Counted from the stretch's first letter, positions 24,817 through 34,809 are shown. The stretch: DNA of 64,000 nucleotides from Staphylococcus equorum (GCF_029024965.1 NZ_CP118982.1:992001-1056000); one strand, 5' to 3'. The notes: generated by a model from the sequence alone, not told the origin. Translations and numbers: made by a program.

Positions 24817-25203
24817 ATGAATTATATTACGTCTTATTTAGAAAAAATGACAAAACACACATTTCGCACAAGCATAGTGGAGTACCAACGATTTCTTGAT
24901 AAAAAATTGAGAAGTGTTGAAATGTATATTAAATACTTAATTGAAAGAAAAGGTAATGTAGGCAGTTTAATTGATAGACTGACATTATCATTAGAAAATA
25001 AATATATTGATATGTTGGATAAAGAGTACATTGATTGTGCTGAAGAGATAGAACATAAAGATATTGAGCAAATAAAATGTGAATTAAATGAAATGGAAGC
25101 AGACTACGCTCGTATTGAAGCCGATTTATCACAACAAGCAACAGAGAGAGCTAATATTGAAACTGAGTGTGATCTAATCGAACGCATTAGTTTAGTCGCT
25201 TGA
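24817..25203 (+). CDS. vraU: VraU-like first gene of the vraUTSR operon
   Basis: A 128-residue, mostly alpha-helical and highly charged protein without membrane segment or signal peptide; the C-terminal half (residues 70-120) looks like a coiled coil rich in Glu/Lys. Position directly before vraT, 17 bases away, and size match the first ORF of the S. aureus vra operon, whose function is not required for signalling in reported work. AGGTGAT is the likely RBS. Confidence 0.8.
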   Translation: MNYITSYLEKMTKHTFRTSIVEYQRFLDKKLRSVEMYIKYLIERKGNVGSLIDRLTLSLENKYIDMLDKEYIDCAEEIEHKDIEQIKCELNEMEADYARIEADLSQQATERANIETECDLIERISLVA

Positions 25204-25219
25204 AGAAAGGTGGCGAAAC

Positions 25220-25921
25220 ATGACTCATAAATATATATCGACTGAGATGTTAATTGTTTTTACAACATTATTGATTATTGCCAATTTTTATTATATATTC
25301 TTTGAAAAAATTGGTTTCCTACTCGTGTTATTACTTGGCTGTATCTTAGCCTATGTCGGTTATTTGTATTTCCATAAAATACGGGGACTTTTATCATTTT
25401 GGATTGGTGCTTTGTTGATTGCATTCACTTTATTATCCAACAAATACACAATTATCATTTTATTTATCTTTTTAATAATGCTAATTATAAGATATATTAT
25501 TTATAGGTTTAAACCATTTAAAGTAGTCGCTACAGATGAAGCAGTTGAGTCCCCAAACTTCATTAAACAAAAATGGTTTGGAGAGCAACGCACACCAGTA
25601 TATGTATATAAATGGGAAGACTTACAAGTGCAACATGGCATAGGTGATATTCATATAGATATGTCTAAAGCTGCTAATATTAAAGAAAATAATACTGTAG
25701 TGATACGACATATTATAGGTAAAGTACAAATTATTGTACCTTTAAATTATAATATTATTTTAAACTTCACTGCCTTGTATGGGAATGCTTATGTTAATGA
25801 AACTTCTTATAAAGTAGAAAATAATAACATTAAAATCGTGGAAGAAACGAAAGAAGAAAACTATGCTGTAAACATTTATGTTTCGACGCTAATTGGCGAT
25901 ATTGAGGTGATTTATAAATGA
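25220..25921 (+). CDS. vraT: LiaF-type membrane protein VraT (YvqF)
   Basis: Third component of the cell-wall-stress system; LiaF/VraT works with the sensor kinase VraS. It is 233 residues, with four N-terminal membrane segments (about 8-100) and a C-terminal cell wall-active antibiotics response domain of beta-strand repeats (from [21 protein letters not shown]). RBS AAAGGTGG. It overlaps vraS by 4 bases (ATGA). Confidence 0.93.
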   Translation: MTHKYISTEMLIVFTTLLIIANFYYIFFEKIGFLLVLLLGCILAYVGYLYFHKIRGLLSFWIGALLIAFTLLSNKYTIIILFIFLIMLIIRYIIYRFKPFKVVATDEAVESPNFIKQKWFGEQRTPVYVYKWEDLQVQHGIGDIHIDMSKAANIKENNTVVIRHIIGKVQIIVPLNYNIILNFTALYGNAYVNETSYKVENNNIKIVEETKEENYAVNIYVSTLIGDIEVIYK

Positions 25922-26961
25922 ATCACTACATAAGAGCAATAGGATCCATGTTGATATTAGTTTATAGCACATTTTTTGCTCTGTTTTTTATCGATAAAGT
26001 ATTTGTAAACATAGTATATTTTCAAGGTATGTTTTATACACAAATTTTTGGAATACCAGTTTTACTATTTTTAAACTTATTAGTTATTTTTCTTTGTATT
26101 ATTGTAGGATCGGTATTAGCATATAAAATAAATCAACAAAATCACTGGTTACAAGACCAAATAGAACGTTCTATTGAAGGTCAAACAGTAGGTATTAATG
26201 ATCAAAACATTGAATTATATAATGAAACAATTGAATTGTATCAAACGTTAGTTCCATTAAATCAAGAAGTTCACAAATTACGTATGAAAACGCAAAACTT
26301 AACAAATGAATCATATAATATAAATGATGTGAAAGTTAAAAAGATTATAGAAGATGAACGACAAAGGCTTGCACGTGAATTACACGATTCAGTAAGTCAG
26401 CAATTATTTGCAGCGAGTATGATGCTTTCAGCTATTAAAGAAACACAGTTAGAAGCACCTTTAGATCAACAAATTCCGATATTAGAAAAAATGGTACAAG
26501 ATTCTCAGTTAGAGATGAGAGCTTTACTATTACATTTAAGACCTATTGGATTAAAAGACAAATCATTAGGTGAAGGTATTAAAGATTTAGTCGTTGATTT
26601 AAAGAAAAAAGTACCTATGAAAGTTGTACATGATATTGAAGAATTTGAAGTACCTAAAGGTATTGAAGATCATTTGTTCAGAATTACGCAAGAAGCTTTA
26701 TCTAATACTTTGAGACATTCAAAAGGTACCAAAGTAACAGTAGAATTGTTTAATATGGCAGATTACTTATTATTACGCATTCAAGACAATGGTAAAGGGT
26801 TCAATGTTGATGATAAGGTAGAACAAAGTTATGGTTTAAAAAACATGAGAGAACGTGCGCTTGAAATTGGTGCAACGTTTCATATTGTTTCTTTACCAGA
26901 TTCAGGTACAAGAATTGAAGTAAAGGCACCATTAAATAAGGAGGATTCACATGACGATTAA
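25918..26961 (+). CDS. vraS: Sensor histidine kinase VraS
   Basis: Membrane kinase responding to cell-wall antibiotics. It has 347 residues with two N-terminal helices (about 10-30 and 42-68) and a very short extracellular loop, the intramembrane-sensing type. The HisKA_3 motif [13 protein letters not shown] puts the phospho-acceptor at H156, the same number as reported for S. aureus VraS. ATPase boxes DNGKGF and GLKNMRERA follow. It overlaps vraR by 11 bases. Confidence 0.97.
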   Translation: MNHYIRAIGSMLILVYSTFFALFFIDKVFVNIVYFQGMFYTQIFGIPVLLFLNLLVIFLCIIVGSVLAYKINQQNHWLQDQIERSIEGQTVGINDQNIELYNETIELYQTLVPLNQEVHKLRMKTQNLTNESYNINDVKVKKIIEDERQRLARELHDSVSQQLFAASMMLSAIKETQLEAPLDQQIPILEKMVQDSQLEMRALLLHLRPIGLKDKSLGEGIKDLVVDLKKKVPMKVVHDIEEFEVPKGIEDHLFRITQEALSNTLRHSKGTKVTVELFNMADYLLLRIQDNGKGFNVDDKVEQSYGLKNMRERALEIGATFHIVSLPDSGTRIEVKAPLNKEDSHDD

Positions 26962-27580
26962 AGTTTTGTTTGTTGATGATCATGAAATGGTTCGAATTGG
27001 AATTTCTAGTTACTTATCTACACAGCCAGATATTGATATTGTAGGGGAAGGTCAGTCAGGAAAAGATGCGATTGAAAAGGCTCATCAACTAAATCCAGAT
27101 TTAATCTTAATGGACTTGCTTATGGACGATATGGATGGTGTCGATGCTACCGAGCAAATTAAAAAAGACTTACCCCATATTAAAGTTGTAATGTTAACAA
27201 GTTACATTGAAGATAATGAAGTATATCGTGCTTTAGATTCTGGCGTAGACAGCTATATTTTGAAAACGACTAGTGCTAGTGATATAGCCGAGGCTATTCG
27301 TAAAACGTATAAAAATGAGTCTGTATTTGAAGCTGAAGTGCTTGTGAAGATGAGAAATAGAATGAAACAACGTGCCGAATTATATGAAATGTTAACGGAA
27401 CGAGAAATGGAAATTCTATTACTTATCGCAAAAGGTTACTCAAACCAAGAAATTGCGAGTGCATCACACATAACGATTAAAACAGTAAAAACACATGTAA
27501 GTAATATATTAAGTAAATTAGAAGTACAAGATAGAACACAAGCAGTTATTTATGCATTCCAGCATAATTTAATACAGTAA
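26951..27580 (+). CDS. vraR: Response regulator VraR (NarL/LuxR type)
   Basis: DNA-binding partner of VraS that induces cell-wall synthesis genes. It is 209 residues: receiver domain with phospho-acceptor D55 ([10 protein letters not shown]) and a LuxR-type HTH ([22 protein letters not shown]...[10 protein letters not shown] in two parts, residues about 144-200). RBS AAGGAGG lies in the 3' end of vraS. Last gene of vraUTSR, closed by a strong terminator. Confidence 0.97.
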   Translation: MTIKVLFVDDHEMVRIGISSYLSTQPDIDIVGEGQSGKDAIEKAHQLNPDLILMDLLMDDMDGVDATEQIKKDLPHIKVVMLTSYIEDNEVYRALDSGVDSYILKTTSASDIAEAIRKTYKNESVFEAEVLVKMRNRMKQRAELYEMLTEREMEILLLIAKGYSNQEIASASHITIKTVKTHVSNILSKLEVQDRTQAVIYAFQHNLIQ

Positions 27581-27608
27581 TGAATTCTATTTTAAGTATT
27601 TCCAAAAG

Positions 27609-27662
27609 GCTAAAACCGAAACGTAGATGATAGACATTTACGTTTCGGTTTTAGTCTTTTTA
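27609..27662 (+). terminator. Terminator of vraUTSR
   Basis: CTAAAACCGAAACGTA and TACGTTTCGGTTTTAG are perfect complements, followed by TCTTTTT. Confidence 0.92.
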
Positions 27663-27711
27663 CGTGCTTTAAGGGCTCTATACTAAACAGGACTGATATA
27701 AATTAGAAAGC

Positions 27712-27758
27712 AAAAATAGCTGATAGACATCATGATTTAGATACCTATCAGCTATTTA
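27712..27758 (-). terminator. Terminator downstream of yihY
   Basis: AAATAGCTGATAG and CTATCAGCTATTT are perfect complements; on the minus strand the stem runs into TTTTTG. It ends the reverse yihY gene. Confidence 0.8.
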
Positions 27759-27775
27759 GCAAAGTTTATATTAAA

Positions 27776-28942
27776 TTATAATTTTTTGTTGTTTGAGTCT
27801 GAAATATTATGATTGGAATCAGTAGCATGTGTGGATTCATTTTCAGCATTGATATCAGCTTCGCTACCAACGTGAGTTGTTTCGTTCTCTTCTATCTCAG
27901 CCATTGTATGTTCCTCTGGTGTTTTACCAGCGACTACTTTACGTTGGTGGATAATCGCGTTGATTTCAGCGCCGATAATAATAATAAAGCCTGTAATGTA
28001 TAACCATAACATTAAAATAATGATACCAGCGATACTACCGTATGTTTTAGAATAGTTAGCAAAATTTGATATATATATACCAAATAAGAATGAGCCACCT
28101 AAAAATACAATCGTAGCGAATATTGCACCTGGTATTACAGATTTCATTTTAATTTTAACATTTGGCGCTAACGTATATAAAACCATAAACGCTATGAAAA
28201 TAATGATTAATGGTAATACCACACGTACTAAATTAAAAATCCATTTAATTTGATCACCTAAACCAAGTGGGCCAAATAAAAGCGAACCGATTTGTTCTCC
28301 AAAGGTAGGTAATATCAGCGCGATAGGTAAGACGATAATCATAGCAAGTGTAAATAACACACTAAATAATTTAGAAACAATAAAGTTTCTACTATCTTCA
28401 ACGTCATATGCGACGTTGAAAGAGTTCATAATTGCTGTCATACCGTTTGAAGCAGACCAAAGTGCTAAAATCAAACCTACAGATAATATACTGCCACTAG
28501 CATTACTCATAATATCACCAATGATTGATGATACTTGTCCTGCATAATCTGGTGGGACGTGCTCTTTAATCATATCTCTAATCGTTGATTGTTCAACACC
28601 TATTACAGGTACTATTGATAATAAGAATAGGAGCATAGGGAACAGTGACAACATGAAGTAATAGGATAATTGTGCAGATAAACCGGATGCATCATCTTTA
28701 CCTATTCTATAAATAAGATAAGAGAAAAAATTAGGGTTTTTTGTATATTTTGCTGGTTTATTGATACGTGATACAAAGAATTCTTGATTGTCTTTCTTAG
28801 GTGATTTTGATTTGAATTCATTAGGCGTGATATACGTACGATCACGCCCGATTTGTTCATCTTTTGATTTCTTAGACTTCTTATCTTCATCCTTTTTAGT
28901 TGAGTTTAGAAACTTTGAAGTTGTTTTCTCTTTTTTAGACAT
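27776..28942 (-). CDS. YihY/BrkB family membrane protein
   Basis: A 388-residue protein. A basic Lys/Ser-rich N terminus (residues 1-65) leads into six membrane helices with the family's DDASGLSAQLSYYF start, ending near residue 335, and a C-terminal acidic, Asn/His/Ser-rich tail. The old name ribonuclease BN is wrong for this family; a transport or envelope role is suspected only. RBS AAGGAG lies before the ATG. Confidence 0.88.
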   Translation of the reverse strand: MSKKEKTTSKFLNSTKKDEDKKSKKSKDEQIGRDRTYITPNEFKSKSPKKDNQEFFVSRINKPAKYTKNPNFFSYLIYRIGKDDASGLSAQLSYYFMLSLFPMLLFLLSIVPVIGVEQSTIRDMIKEHVPPDYAGQVSSIIGDIMSNASGSILSVGLILALWSASNGMTAIMNSFNVAYDVEDSRNFIVSKLFSVLFTLAMIIVLPIALILPTFGEQIGSLLFGPLGLGDQIKWIFNLVRVVLPLIIIFIAFMVLYTLAPNVKIKMKSVIPGAIFATIVFLGGSFLFGIYISNFANYSKTYGSIAGIIILMLWLYITGFIIIIGAEINAIIHQRKVVAGKTPEEHTMAEIEENETTHVGSEADINAENESTHATDSNHNISDSNNKKL

Positions 28943-29088
28943 ATCAAATCTCCTTATGTATTGATATTTTCAGTATATTGTTTAATATACTTTAAAAGTT
29001 AAAGAAGGTAAATAACTGTTTATATTCTTTTTTAAAAATTGTTTTTAGATTTTTAAAATATCGCACATTACAAGTTATATACAAAAGA

Positions 29089-29118
29089 CAATACCTAAAC
29101 ATGTAATATTAGGTATTG
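29089..29118 (-). terminator. Terminator of the ptpA-YtxH reverse operon
   Basis: CAATACCTAA and TTAGGTATTG are perfect complements; on the minus strand TCTTTTG follows. Confidence 0.7.
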
Positions 29119-29172
29119 CCTTAATTTAATTATTTAAACATGTGGAATCAAAAATACTATACTATAAACAAA

Positions 29173-29457
29173 TTAATTGTTTAAGCGATTGTTTTTACGC
29201 TCAACGAATGTATTTTTCGCATCTTTTAAAGAACGTTCTAATTCTGGATTATTACGGCGAATTTCTTCTACCACATCTTTCCAATATACTATCTCGTCTT
29301 TTACGTTGTTGATCGCTGAAGGTTTTTGAGAACGATTGCCTTCTTTTCTATCTTTAATTGATTGTTTTAATGATTGGCGAGTTGATTTGTCAGCCAATGT
29401 TGCTGCGCCTCCAATTACGGCACCTAATAGAATTCCTGGAATTAATTTATTTTGCAT
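29173..29457 (-). CDS. YtxH-like small protein
   Basis: 94 residues with an N-terminal Gly/Ala-rich hydrophobic stretch (PGILLGAVIGGAATLA, residues 7-22) and a charged helical remainder, the pattern of YtxH-domain general stress proteins. No function known. It begins 6 bases after ptpA on the reverse strand, so the two are co-transcribed. The family call rests on the pattern only. Confidence 0.65.
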   Translation of the reverse strand: MQNKLIPGILLGAVIGGAATLADKSTRQSLKQSIKDRKEGNRSQKPSAINNVKDEIVYWKDVVEEIRRNNPELERSLKDAKNTFVERKNNRLNN

Positions 29458-29463
29458 GATGTT

Positions 29464-29928
29464 TTACCCCTCTCTTAGATTTGCATCTTTAACTATAAAA
29501 TCAATTAAGTTATCACAAGATGATTGTACCATTTTATAAACACCTTCGAAATTATTTGTATAATAAGGATCAGGTACGTCAGTCTCATTCATATCACTAA
29601 AGTCTAATAGTTTATACAATTGTCCATTAATGTTTGAATTGATCTGTTTAATATTCTCTACATTACTTTGATCCATTGCAATGATATAATCAAAGTCATC
29701 ATCAGCTTTAAATAGTTCACTGATCATGTTATCAAAGGGTATATCATTTTTAGTGAGAATATCTTGCGTACCCTCATGAGGTGGCTGACCTAAGTTCCAT
29801 TCACCTGTACCTCTAGAGGTTACGTTTAAACCTGTTATCTTTCGATCTAGTAATCTTTGTCGCATAATAGCTTCTGCCATTGGTGAGCGACAAATATTGC
29901 CTAAACAAACGAATGCTACTGAAATCAT
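29464..29928 (-). CDS. ptpA: Low-molecular-weight protein-tyrosine phosphatase
   Basis: A 154-residue phosphatase with the P-loop VCLGNICRSP (nucleophile C8, then C13 and R14) and the general-acid loop DPYYTNNF near residue 119. In S. aureus PtpA is secreted during infection and removes phosphotyrosine; its role here is assumed equal. RBS AGGTAG precedes the ATG. First gene of a reverse pair with the YtxH-like gene. Confidence 0.93.
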   Translation of the reverse strand: MISVAFVCLGNICRSPMAEAIMRQRLLDRKITGLNVTSRGTGEWNLGQPPHEGTQDILTKNDIPFDNMISELFKADDDFDYIIAMDQSNVENIKQINSNINGQLYKLLDFSDMNETDVPDPYYTNNFEGVYKMVQSSCDNLIDFIVKDANLREG

Positions 29929-30062
29929 GTGACTACCTCCAAATTATATATTGCTAATTCCCATTTTAAAGCTTTTTTAATCATTTCTAAAGCATTATTG
30001 TGATAAAAGTTTTACAAGAAACGTAAATTTGATAAAATAAGTTGATAAAAGGGGTGAACGAA

Positions 30063-30266
30063 GTGACAAATACTAATGAACAAATGATAGTAGAAATAAG
30101 AGAACGTTTAAATCTTGTGAATCAAAGCTTGATTGATCCAGATAAATATGAAGAAGCAGATAAGCAAGAAATAGCTGAAATTCATGAATATGTAACATCA
30201 AAAGCGTCATTTACACCAAGTGAAGCAGCTGCAATTGCAGACGCACTTGGTCAAATACGCAAATAA
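30063..30266 (+). CDS. DUF1128 family protein
   Basis: A 67-residue conserved Firmicutes protein of unknown function, helical and acidic (NQMIVEIRERLNLVN-like opening, ending AAAIADALGQIRK). The frame extends to a TTG at 30042, but AAAGGGGTGA at 30048-30057 favours the GTG at 30063. Sixteen bases before ampS, so likely co-transcribed. Confidence 0.8.
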   Translation: MTNTNEQMIVEIRERLNLVNQSLIDPDKYEEADKQEIAEIHEYVTSKASFTPSEAAAIADALGQIRK

Positions 30267-30281
30267 AAGGAGTGTATAAAT

Positions 30282-31520
30282 ATGACTCAATTACAAGAAA
30301 AATTAAAACAATACGCCGAACTTTTAGTTGGTGTAGGAATGAATGTACAAGAAGGTCAACCAGTATTTATTCGCTCAAGTGTTGATGCTATTGAATTAAC
30401 ACATTACATAGTAGAAGCTGCATATAAACGAGGTGCATCTGATGTTAAAGTTGACTATAGTGATGATCGACTTTCTCGCCTAAAATTCGAATATGAACCA
30501 GTAGAACATTTTGAAAGTAATGAAGTGAAAGATTATGAAGTGGCTAAGCGCATGGATTATGTAGATAGAGGCGCTGCAAATTTAGCACTCATAACACAAG
30601 ATCCTGATTTATTAAATGGCATTGACCGTGATAAATTATCAACTTTCCAAAAACAGTATGCTACTGCATATAAAGGATATATGGAAGCAAGTCAGAAAAA
30701 CCAATTTCCATGGTGTGTGGCAGCCTATCCATCAAAAGCTTGGGCAAGTCGTGTTTATCCAGAACTATCAGAAGAAGCAGCTTACAACACGTTCATTGAT
30801 GAAGTATTAGATATCGTTCGCGTAGATGGAAATGATCCAGTGGCTAATTGGAAAGACCATGTTGCTAATCTAAGTAAACATGCAGATAAATTACAAAGTA
30901 AAAATTATAAAGCACTTCACTATATTTCTGAAGGTACAGATTTAGAAATTGGTTTACCAGAAGGTCATATATGGGAAGATGCAACAAGTTATGCGAGTGG
31001 TGGTCAAGCCTTTGTAGCTAATATTCCAACTGAAGAAGTGTTCACTGCACCTCATAGATTAAAAGTAAATGGCTATGTGACGAATAAATTGCCATTAAGT
31101 CATAATGGTAATATTATAGATGGTTTTACATTAACTTTTAAAGATGGAGAAGTAATTGATTATAAAGCTAAGCAAGGCGAAGAGGTTTTACGTGATTTAT
31201 TAAATACAGACGAAGGTGCTAAGCGATTAGGTGAAGTTGCACTAGTACCTGATGATTCACCGATTTCTAACCGCAATACCATTTTTTATAATACATTGTT
31301 CGATGAAAATGCATCTTGTCACATTGCATTAGGCTCAGCTTATGGTTTTAATATAGAGGGTGGTACAGAAATGACTACAGACGAAAAGTTAGCACAAGGA
31401 TTAAATGATTCACTTATTCATGTGGACTTTATGATTGGTAGTAAAGATTTAACGATTTATGGCGTGACACAAGAGGATGAAAAAGAACTCGTCTTCGAAA
31501 ATGGTAACTGGTCAAAATAG
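30282..31520 (+). CDS. ampS: Aminopeptidase, M29 family (AmpS/PepS)
   Basis: A 412-residue cytosolic metallo-aminopeptidase (thermophilic aminopeptidase clan). The M29 metal-site segments are visible: [12 protein letters not shown] near 223, [15 protein letters not shown] near 244-258, [11 protein letters not shown] near 345 and HVDFMIGS near 382. RBS AAAGGAG. Follows the DUF1128 gene closely and is ended by a terminator. Family assignment is firm; substrate preference is not visible. Confidence 0.93.
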   Translation: MTQLQEKLKQYAELLVGVGMNVQEGQPVFIRSSVDAIELTHYIVEAAYKRGASDVKVDYSDDRLSRLKFEYEPVEHFESNEVKDYEVAKRMDYVDRGAANLALITQDPDLLNGIDRDKLSTFQKQYATAYKGYMEASQKNQFPWCVAAYPSKAWASRVYPELSEEAAYNTFIDEVLDIVRVDGNDPVANWKDHVANLSKHADKLQSKNYKALHYISEGTDLEIGLPEGHIWEDATSYASGGQAFVANIPTEEVFTAPHRLKVNGYVTNKLPLSHNGNIIDGFTLTFKDGEVIDYKAKQGEEVLRDLLNTDEGAKRLGEVALVPDDSPISNRNTIFYNTLFDENASCHIALGSAYGFNIEGGTEMTTDEKLAQGLNDSLIHVDFMIGSKDLTIYGVTQEDEKELVFENGNWSK

Positions 31521-31540
31521 AGAGAGAGGGATGAGTTGTC

Positions 31541-31583
31541 AGTGTTCTGAAATAGTCTACTATATTCAGAGCACTCACTTTTT
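31541..31583 (+). terminator. Terminator after ampS
   Basis: AGTGTTCTGAA and TTCAGAGCACT pair (one G-U), followed shortly by TTTTT. Confidence 0.8.
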
Positions 31584-31614
31584 GTCTGATAAAAGAAAAG
31601 GGATTGATTAAATT

Positions 31615-32136
31615 ATGGAAAGACCAAAACGTAAATCGATGTCTGAAGCACGAAGTATTAAAGAGAGACAAGTATTCCCACAGGAAACGAATCATTTAAA
31701 GACAATGTTTGGCGGTATGTTGATGGCGAACATTGACGAAATTTCTGCTATAACAGCAACGAAACATAGTAATTCACAGGTGGTCACAGCTTCAACTGAT
31801 TCGGTAGACTTTTTAAAACCAATTAAAACAGGTGCTGTAGTTTCTTATGAAGCTATGGTCTCATATGCGGGAAAATCTTCGATGGAAGTCTGTGTTCAAA
31901 TTATTATAGAAGATGTGCTTAAAAATGAAAGACATTTAGCAGCATTAAGTTTTTTAACATTTGTAGCACTCGGTGAAGATGGTAAGCCAATAGAAGTACC
32001 TCAAGTATATCCAGAATCACAGACAGAAAAGTGGTTTTATGATACGGCACCTGCTCGAGTCAAGAGAAGGAAAGAACGTAGAGAAGAAAGTAAAAGCACG
32101 ATTGAGTTCTTATCAAGCGTGCAACAATTAGGATAA
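31615..32136 (+). CDS. Acyl-CoA thioesterase, hotdog fold
   Basis: A 173-residue YkhA/BACH-like thioesterase. The hotdog signature is FPQETNHLKTMFGG and LMANIDEISAITATKH (residues about 22-55), with TASTDSVDFLKPI following, typical of short/medium acyl-CoA hydrolases. The C-terminal 30 residues are basic. RBS position is weak (AAAGGGATTG). Physiological substrate unknown. Confidence 0.88.
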   Translation: MERPKRKSMSEARSIKERQVFPQETNHLKTMFGGMLMANIDEISAITATKHSNSQVVTASTDSVDFLKPIKTGAVVSYEAMVSYAGKSSMEVCVQIIIEDVLKNERHLAALSFLTFVALGEDGKPIEVPQVYPESQTEKWFYDTAPARVKRRKERREESKSTIEFLSSVQQLG

Positions 32137-32146
32137 TACAAATCGA

Positions 32147-32185
32147 GGGTGCAAATCGGATTAATACAAGCCGATATGCACCTTT
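32147..32185 (+). terminator. Terminator after the thioesterase gene
   Basis: GGGTGCAAATCGG and CCGATATGCACC pair with one A-A mismatch, followed by TTTAT. Confidence 0.7.
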
Positions 32186-32301
32186 ATCACTTTATATATT
32201 TTTTTAAAATGGCAGTGATTTATGCCGATTACTGAGTAGTTAATAAAGCACTAGCTAAAAACTACAAGATAAGATTGTGCCTGAGCACAACGAGCACAAA
32301 A

Positions 32302-32337
32302 AGAGTGTCAACAAAGTCAGAGACGCGTTGACACTCT
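32302..32337 (-). terminator. Hairpin with T run only on the minus strand
   Basis: AGAGTGTCAAC and GTTGACACTCT are perfect complements. On the plus strand no T run follows; on the minus strand TTTTTG does. No reverse gene ends here, so the transcript it would terminate is unknown. Confidence 0.6.
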
Positions 32338-32444
32338 GAAACACTACACTTAGTATTTCGTTATAATATTATTCTGCTACTATCAAAAGTTGTTAATTCC
32401 ATGTTAGGATAATAATATCTTATAAAAAGGAGTCTCATTAGATA

Positions 32445-32615
32445 ATGAATGAAAATCAAACAATTGATCAAATAAAAGAAAGATTAGAAAAGTTTATTGA
32501 CGATATAGACCAAGTTAATCCAAACGAAGTAAAAGTGGAAGACATTGATGAGTGGATTGGTTTATTAGATCAGTTAGAAGAAAAAGTAAAAACTGTATCA
32601 AACACATCTGAATAA
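32445..32615 (+). CDS. SE1561-type small acidic protein
   Basis: A 56-residue acidic helical protein, beginning MNENQTIDQIKERLEKF and containing VEDIDEWIGLLDQLEEKVK. I recognise it as the small staphylococcal family called SE1561; no function is known. RBS AAAAAGGAG lies 12 bases before the ATG. It has its own spacing on both sides and is not part of an evident operon. Confidence 0.75.
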   Translation: MNENQTIDQIKERLEKFIDDIDQVNPNEVKVEDIDEWIGLLDQLEEKVKTVSNTSE

Positions 32616-32715
32616 GTTCAGTCTGTCCATAAGTGAGATTGAGCTACTGTATGTTTAACTTTTCTTAATTTCGTCTATACATAATGTAGAACGCAAATAG
32701 GAAAGGTGATTATAC

Positions 32716-33234
32716 ATGGCTAAAAAAGTAGCAATCATAGTAACAAATGAATTTGAAGATGTTGAATTAACAAGCCCTCAAGAAGCAATTGAAGAAGCGG
32801 GGCATGAAACAGTAATTATTGGCGATACAGCGAATAGTGAAGTTGTTGGTAAACATGGTGCAAAAGCTACAGTAGAAGTTAGTATTGCAGATGCTAAGCC
32901 AGAAGATTACGATGGATTATTAATTCCAGGTGGATTTTCTCCAGATCATCTACGTGGTGACTCAGAAGGTAGATATGGTACATTTGCTAAGTATTTCACA
33001 AAAAATGATGTTCCAACATTTGCAATTTGCCACGGACCTCAAATTTTAATAGATACTGATGATTTGAATGGACGTACTTTAACAGCAGTGTTAAATGTCC
33101 GTAAAGATTTATCTAACGCAGGCGCACAAGTTGTAGACGAATCTGTAGTTGTAGATAAAAATATAGTTACGAGTCGTACACCTGATGACTTAGATGATTT
33201 TAATAGAGAAATTGCAAATCAATTAACAGATTAA
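32716..33234 (+). CDS. DJ-1/PfpI family (type 1 glutamine amidotransferase-like) stress protein
   Basis: 172 residues with the nucleophile elbow AICHGPQ (C105, H106) and E17-region NEFEDVE typical of PfpI/YhbO proteins. Members act as chaperone, glyoxalase or deglycase-like stress proteins; the S. aureus homologue is described as a general stress protein. RBS AAAGGTGA. Flanked by long non-coding stretches. Confidence 0.9.
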   Translation: MAKKVAIIVTNEFEDVELTSPQEAIEEAGHETVIIGDTANSEVVGKHGAKATVEVSIADAKPEDYDGLLIPGGFSPDHLRGDSEGRYGTFAKYFTKNDVPTFAICHGPQILIDTDDLNGRTLTAVLNVRKDLSNAGAQVVDESVVVDKNIVTSRTPDDLDDFNREIANQLTD

Positions 33235-33286
33235 TTGAAATTTATTAATTAACGTAAACTTTGGACGTGATTGTCCATAATATATA

Positions 33287-33383
33287 ACTGGAAAAACGTA
33301 TGGTAATGATTATATTTTATAGGTTGAATTTAAAGTTCAATCTTTTAGATATATTCTGACGCTATGGGTTTTTCCAGTTTTTA
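33287..33383 (+). terminator. Long nested hairpin ending in a T run
   Basis: ACTGGAAAAAC and GTTTTTCCAGT are perfect complements 70 bases apart and TTTTTAT follows; the interior holds GGTTGAA/TTCAATC. It may be the terminator of the DJ-1 gene with an inserted inner hairpin, or a small structured RNA. Confidence 0.6.
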
Positions 33384-33413
33384 TATTTTACAATGATAAT
33401 TATCGCGATAGTA

Positions 33414-33459
33414 TATATGGTGAGGATGGGACATAAATAGATATCCCATCCTCATATCT
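33414..33459. repeat. Perfect hairpin TGAGGATGGGA/TCCCATCCTCA
   Basis: The 11-base arms are perfect complements; the flanks ATATGG/ATAT extend it. The arm resembles the GTGGGA arms of the hairpins at 10637 and 34648. Confidence 0.65.
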
Positions 33460-33636
33460 TATGGTTGTATAATGCTTAATAAACCCAAACATATATGAAA
33501 TATGCTTACAATGAAACTCTATGCGTAGCGTGACATACACCCTTGGACTGATATTTTCAATTTGGTGTAGATAAACATTTAAACTATTGATAAACTCACT
33601 TATAATGATATGAGAGCAACATAAAGGAGCTAGCGC

Positions 33637-34449
33637 ATGAAAAGAAGCGATCGTTATAAGCAAACTAAAAAACAAACCAGTCAAAAAAATTCAAATATAC
33701 CGCAGCATAATACCTATTTCCAACCAGTAAATAAACCACCAAAAAAGAAAAAAGGAAAAGGTTTGTTGATAAAGATATTAATACCTATCATCATTTTAAT
33801 CGCTGCGTTTATAGCTACAATGTATGCATTTTCTTTACGAGCAGATGTTGATGAATTGAGAAGTATTGAAGATAAAGAAACATTCGTCTCAGTTTCAAAT
33901 ATGCCAGACTATACTAAGGGTGCATTTATAGCAATGGAAGACGAAAGATATTATAAACATAATGGATTTGATTTCAAAGGTACGTCACGCGCACTATTTT
34001 CAACAATAAGTGAGAATAGCGTGCAAGGTGGAAGTACCATTACGCAACAAGTAGTGAAAAACTATTATTATGATAATGAACAATCACTAACAAGAAAAAT
34101 CAAAGAATTATTTGTAGCACATCGCGCAGAAAAAACGTATGATAAAAATGAAATTTTAAGTTTTTATGTAAACAACATTTATTTTGGAAGTGATCAATAC
34201 ACTGTTGAGTCAGCAGCAAATCACTTTTTTGGGGTAACAACAGATAAAAATAATCCTAATTTACCTCAAATATCTGTATTACAAAGTGCAATTTTAGCTA
34301 GTAAGATTAATGCACCAAGTGTATACAATGTGAATAACATGTCGGATAATTTTATCAATCGTGTAAAAATAGATTTAGAGAAAATGAAACAACAGGATTA
34401 TATTACTGATGAGCAGTATGAAAATGCAATCCAAGAACTCGGCGTGTAA
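33637..34449 (+). CDS. mgt: Monofunctional peptidoglycan glycosyltransferase
   Basis: GT51 enzyme that polymerises lipid II glycan strands without a transpeptidase domain. It is 270 residues: a basic, Gln/Lys-rich cytosolic tail (1-42), one membrane helix (43-66) and the GT51 domain. [10 protein letters not shown] gives catalytic E101, [12 protein letters not shown] is motif 2 and [20 protein letters not shown] are motifs 3-4. RBS AAAGGAG lies before the ATG. Matches SgtB/Mgt of staphylococci in size and position. Confidence 0.95.
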   Translation: MKRSDRYKQTKKQTSQKNSNIPQHNTYFQPVNKPPKKKKGKGLLIKILIPIIILIAAFIATMYAFSLRADVDELRSIEDKETFVSVSNMPDYTKGAFIAMEDERYYKHNGFDFKGTSRALFSTISENSVQGGSTITQQVVKNYYYDNEQSLTRKIKELFVAHRAEKTYDKNEILSFYVNNIYFGSDQYTVESAANHFFGVTTDKNNPNLPQISVLQSAILASKINAPSVYNVNNMSDNFINRVKIDLEKMKQQDYITDEQYENAIQELGV

Positions 34450-34572
34450 TAAACTAAGAGAATAGAATACTACAGTCTAAATTCAGTAGGTGCATGATTT
34501 ATACATGTTTCAGCCTCAATTATTAAATTGTCAGTAGTTGACAGAATTGAAAATGCGCTTATATCAAGCTAT

Positions 34573-34614
34573 TAAAGAACTACTACTTCGTTTATGAAGA
34601 CAAGTAGTTCTTAT
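34573..34614. terminator. Hairpin after mgt
   Basis: AAGAACTACTACTTC and GAAGACAAGTAGTTCTT pair with a small bulge. No immediate T run, so termination is less certain than for the next hairpin. Confidence 0.5.
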
Positions 34615-34647
34615 GTAAGTGTTTTAGCTTTTTCTAATCAGTTTTGT

Positions 34648-34697
34648 GGGAGTGGGAATACGAAATCAAATTTTGATTTCTATCCTACTCCTTTTTT
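34648..34697 (+). terminator. Full copy of the GTGGGA/GAAATC hairpin with T run
   Basis: GGAGTGGGA and TCCTACTCC, and inside them GAAATCAAA and TTTGATTTC, form two stacked helices; CTTTTTTG follows. Same design as 10637-10693. Confidence 0.85.
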
Positions 34698-34809
34698 GAT
34701 GTTATAATTTAAATATACATACAGGGATTAATAGCAATTTCAAATATGCTATACACTATAATTCCATTCATAATCAATATAAGTTATTCTTATAAGTGGA
34801 GTGAATAAT

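Larger units (their letters stand above)
32137..32444. other. 308-bp gene-free interval
   Basis: It holds the thioesterase terminator (32147-32185) and a minus-strand-oriented hairpin (32302-32337). The rest is AT-rich; the SE1561-type gene's promoter probably lies near 32360. Confidence 0.6.
33235..33636. other. 402-bp gene-free interval
   Basis: It contains a nested hairpin element (33287-33383), a perfect hairpin (33414-33459) and the leader of the glycosyltransferase gene with TATAAT at 33601-33606. No open frame with an RBS was found. Confidence 0.6.
34450..34809. other. 360-bp gene-free interval
   Basis: Two hairpins (34573-34614 and 34648-34697) follow mgt; the remainder up to recX is AT-rich leader. 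Confidence 0.65.

Noticed and set aside
29336-29539. Forward open frame opposite ptpA and the YtxH-like gene
   Set aside because: It is antisense to two well-supported genes, has no ribosome binding site and no family resemblance.
33395-33404. GATAATTATC palindrome resembling a Fur half-site
   Set aside because: Only 10 bases match, there is no gene start within 200 bases and the rest of the Fur consensus is missing.
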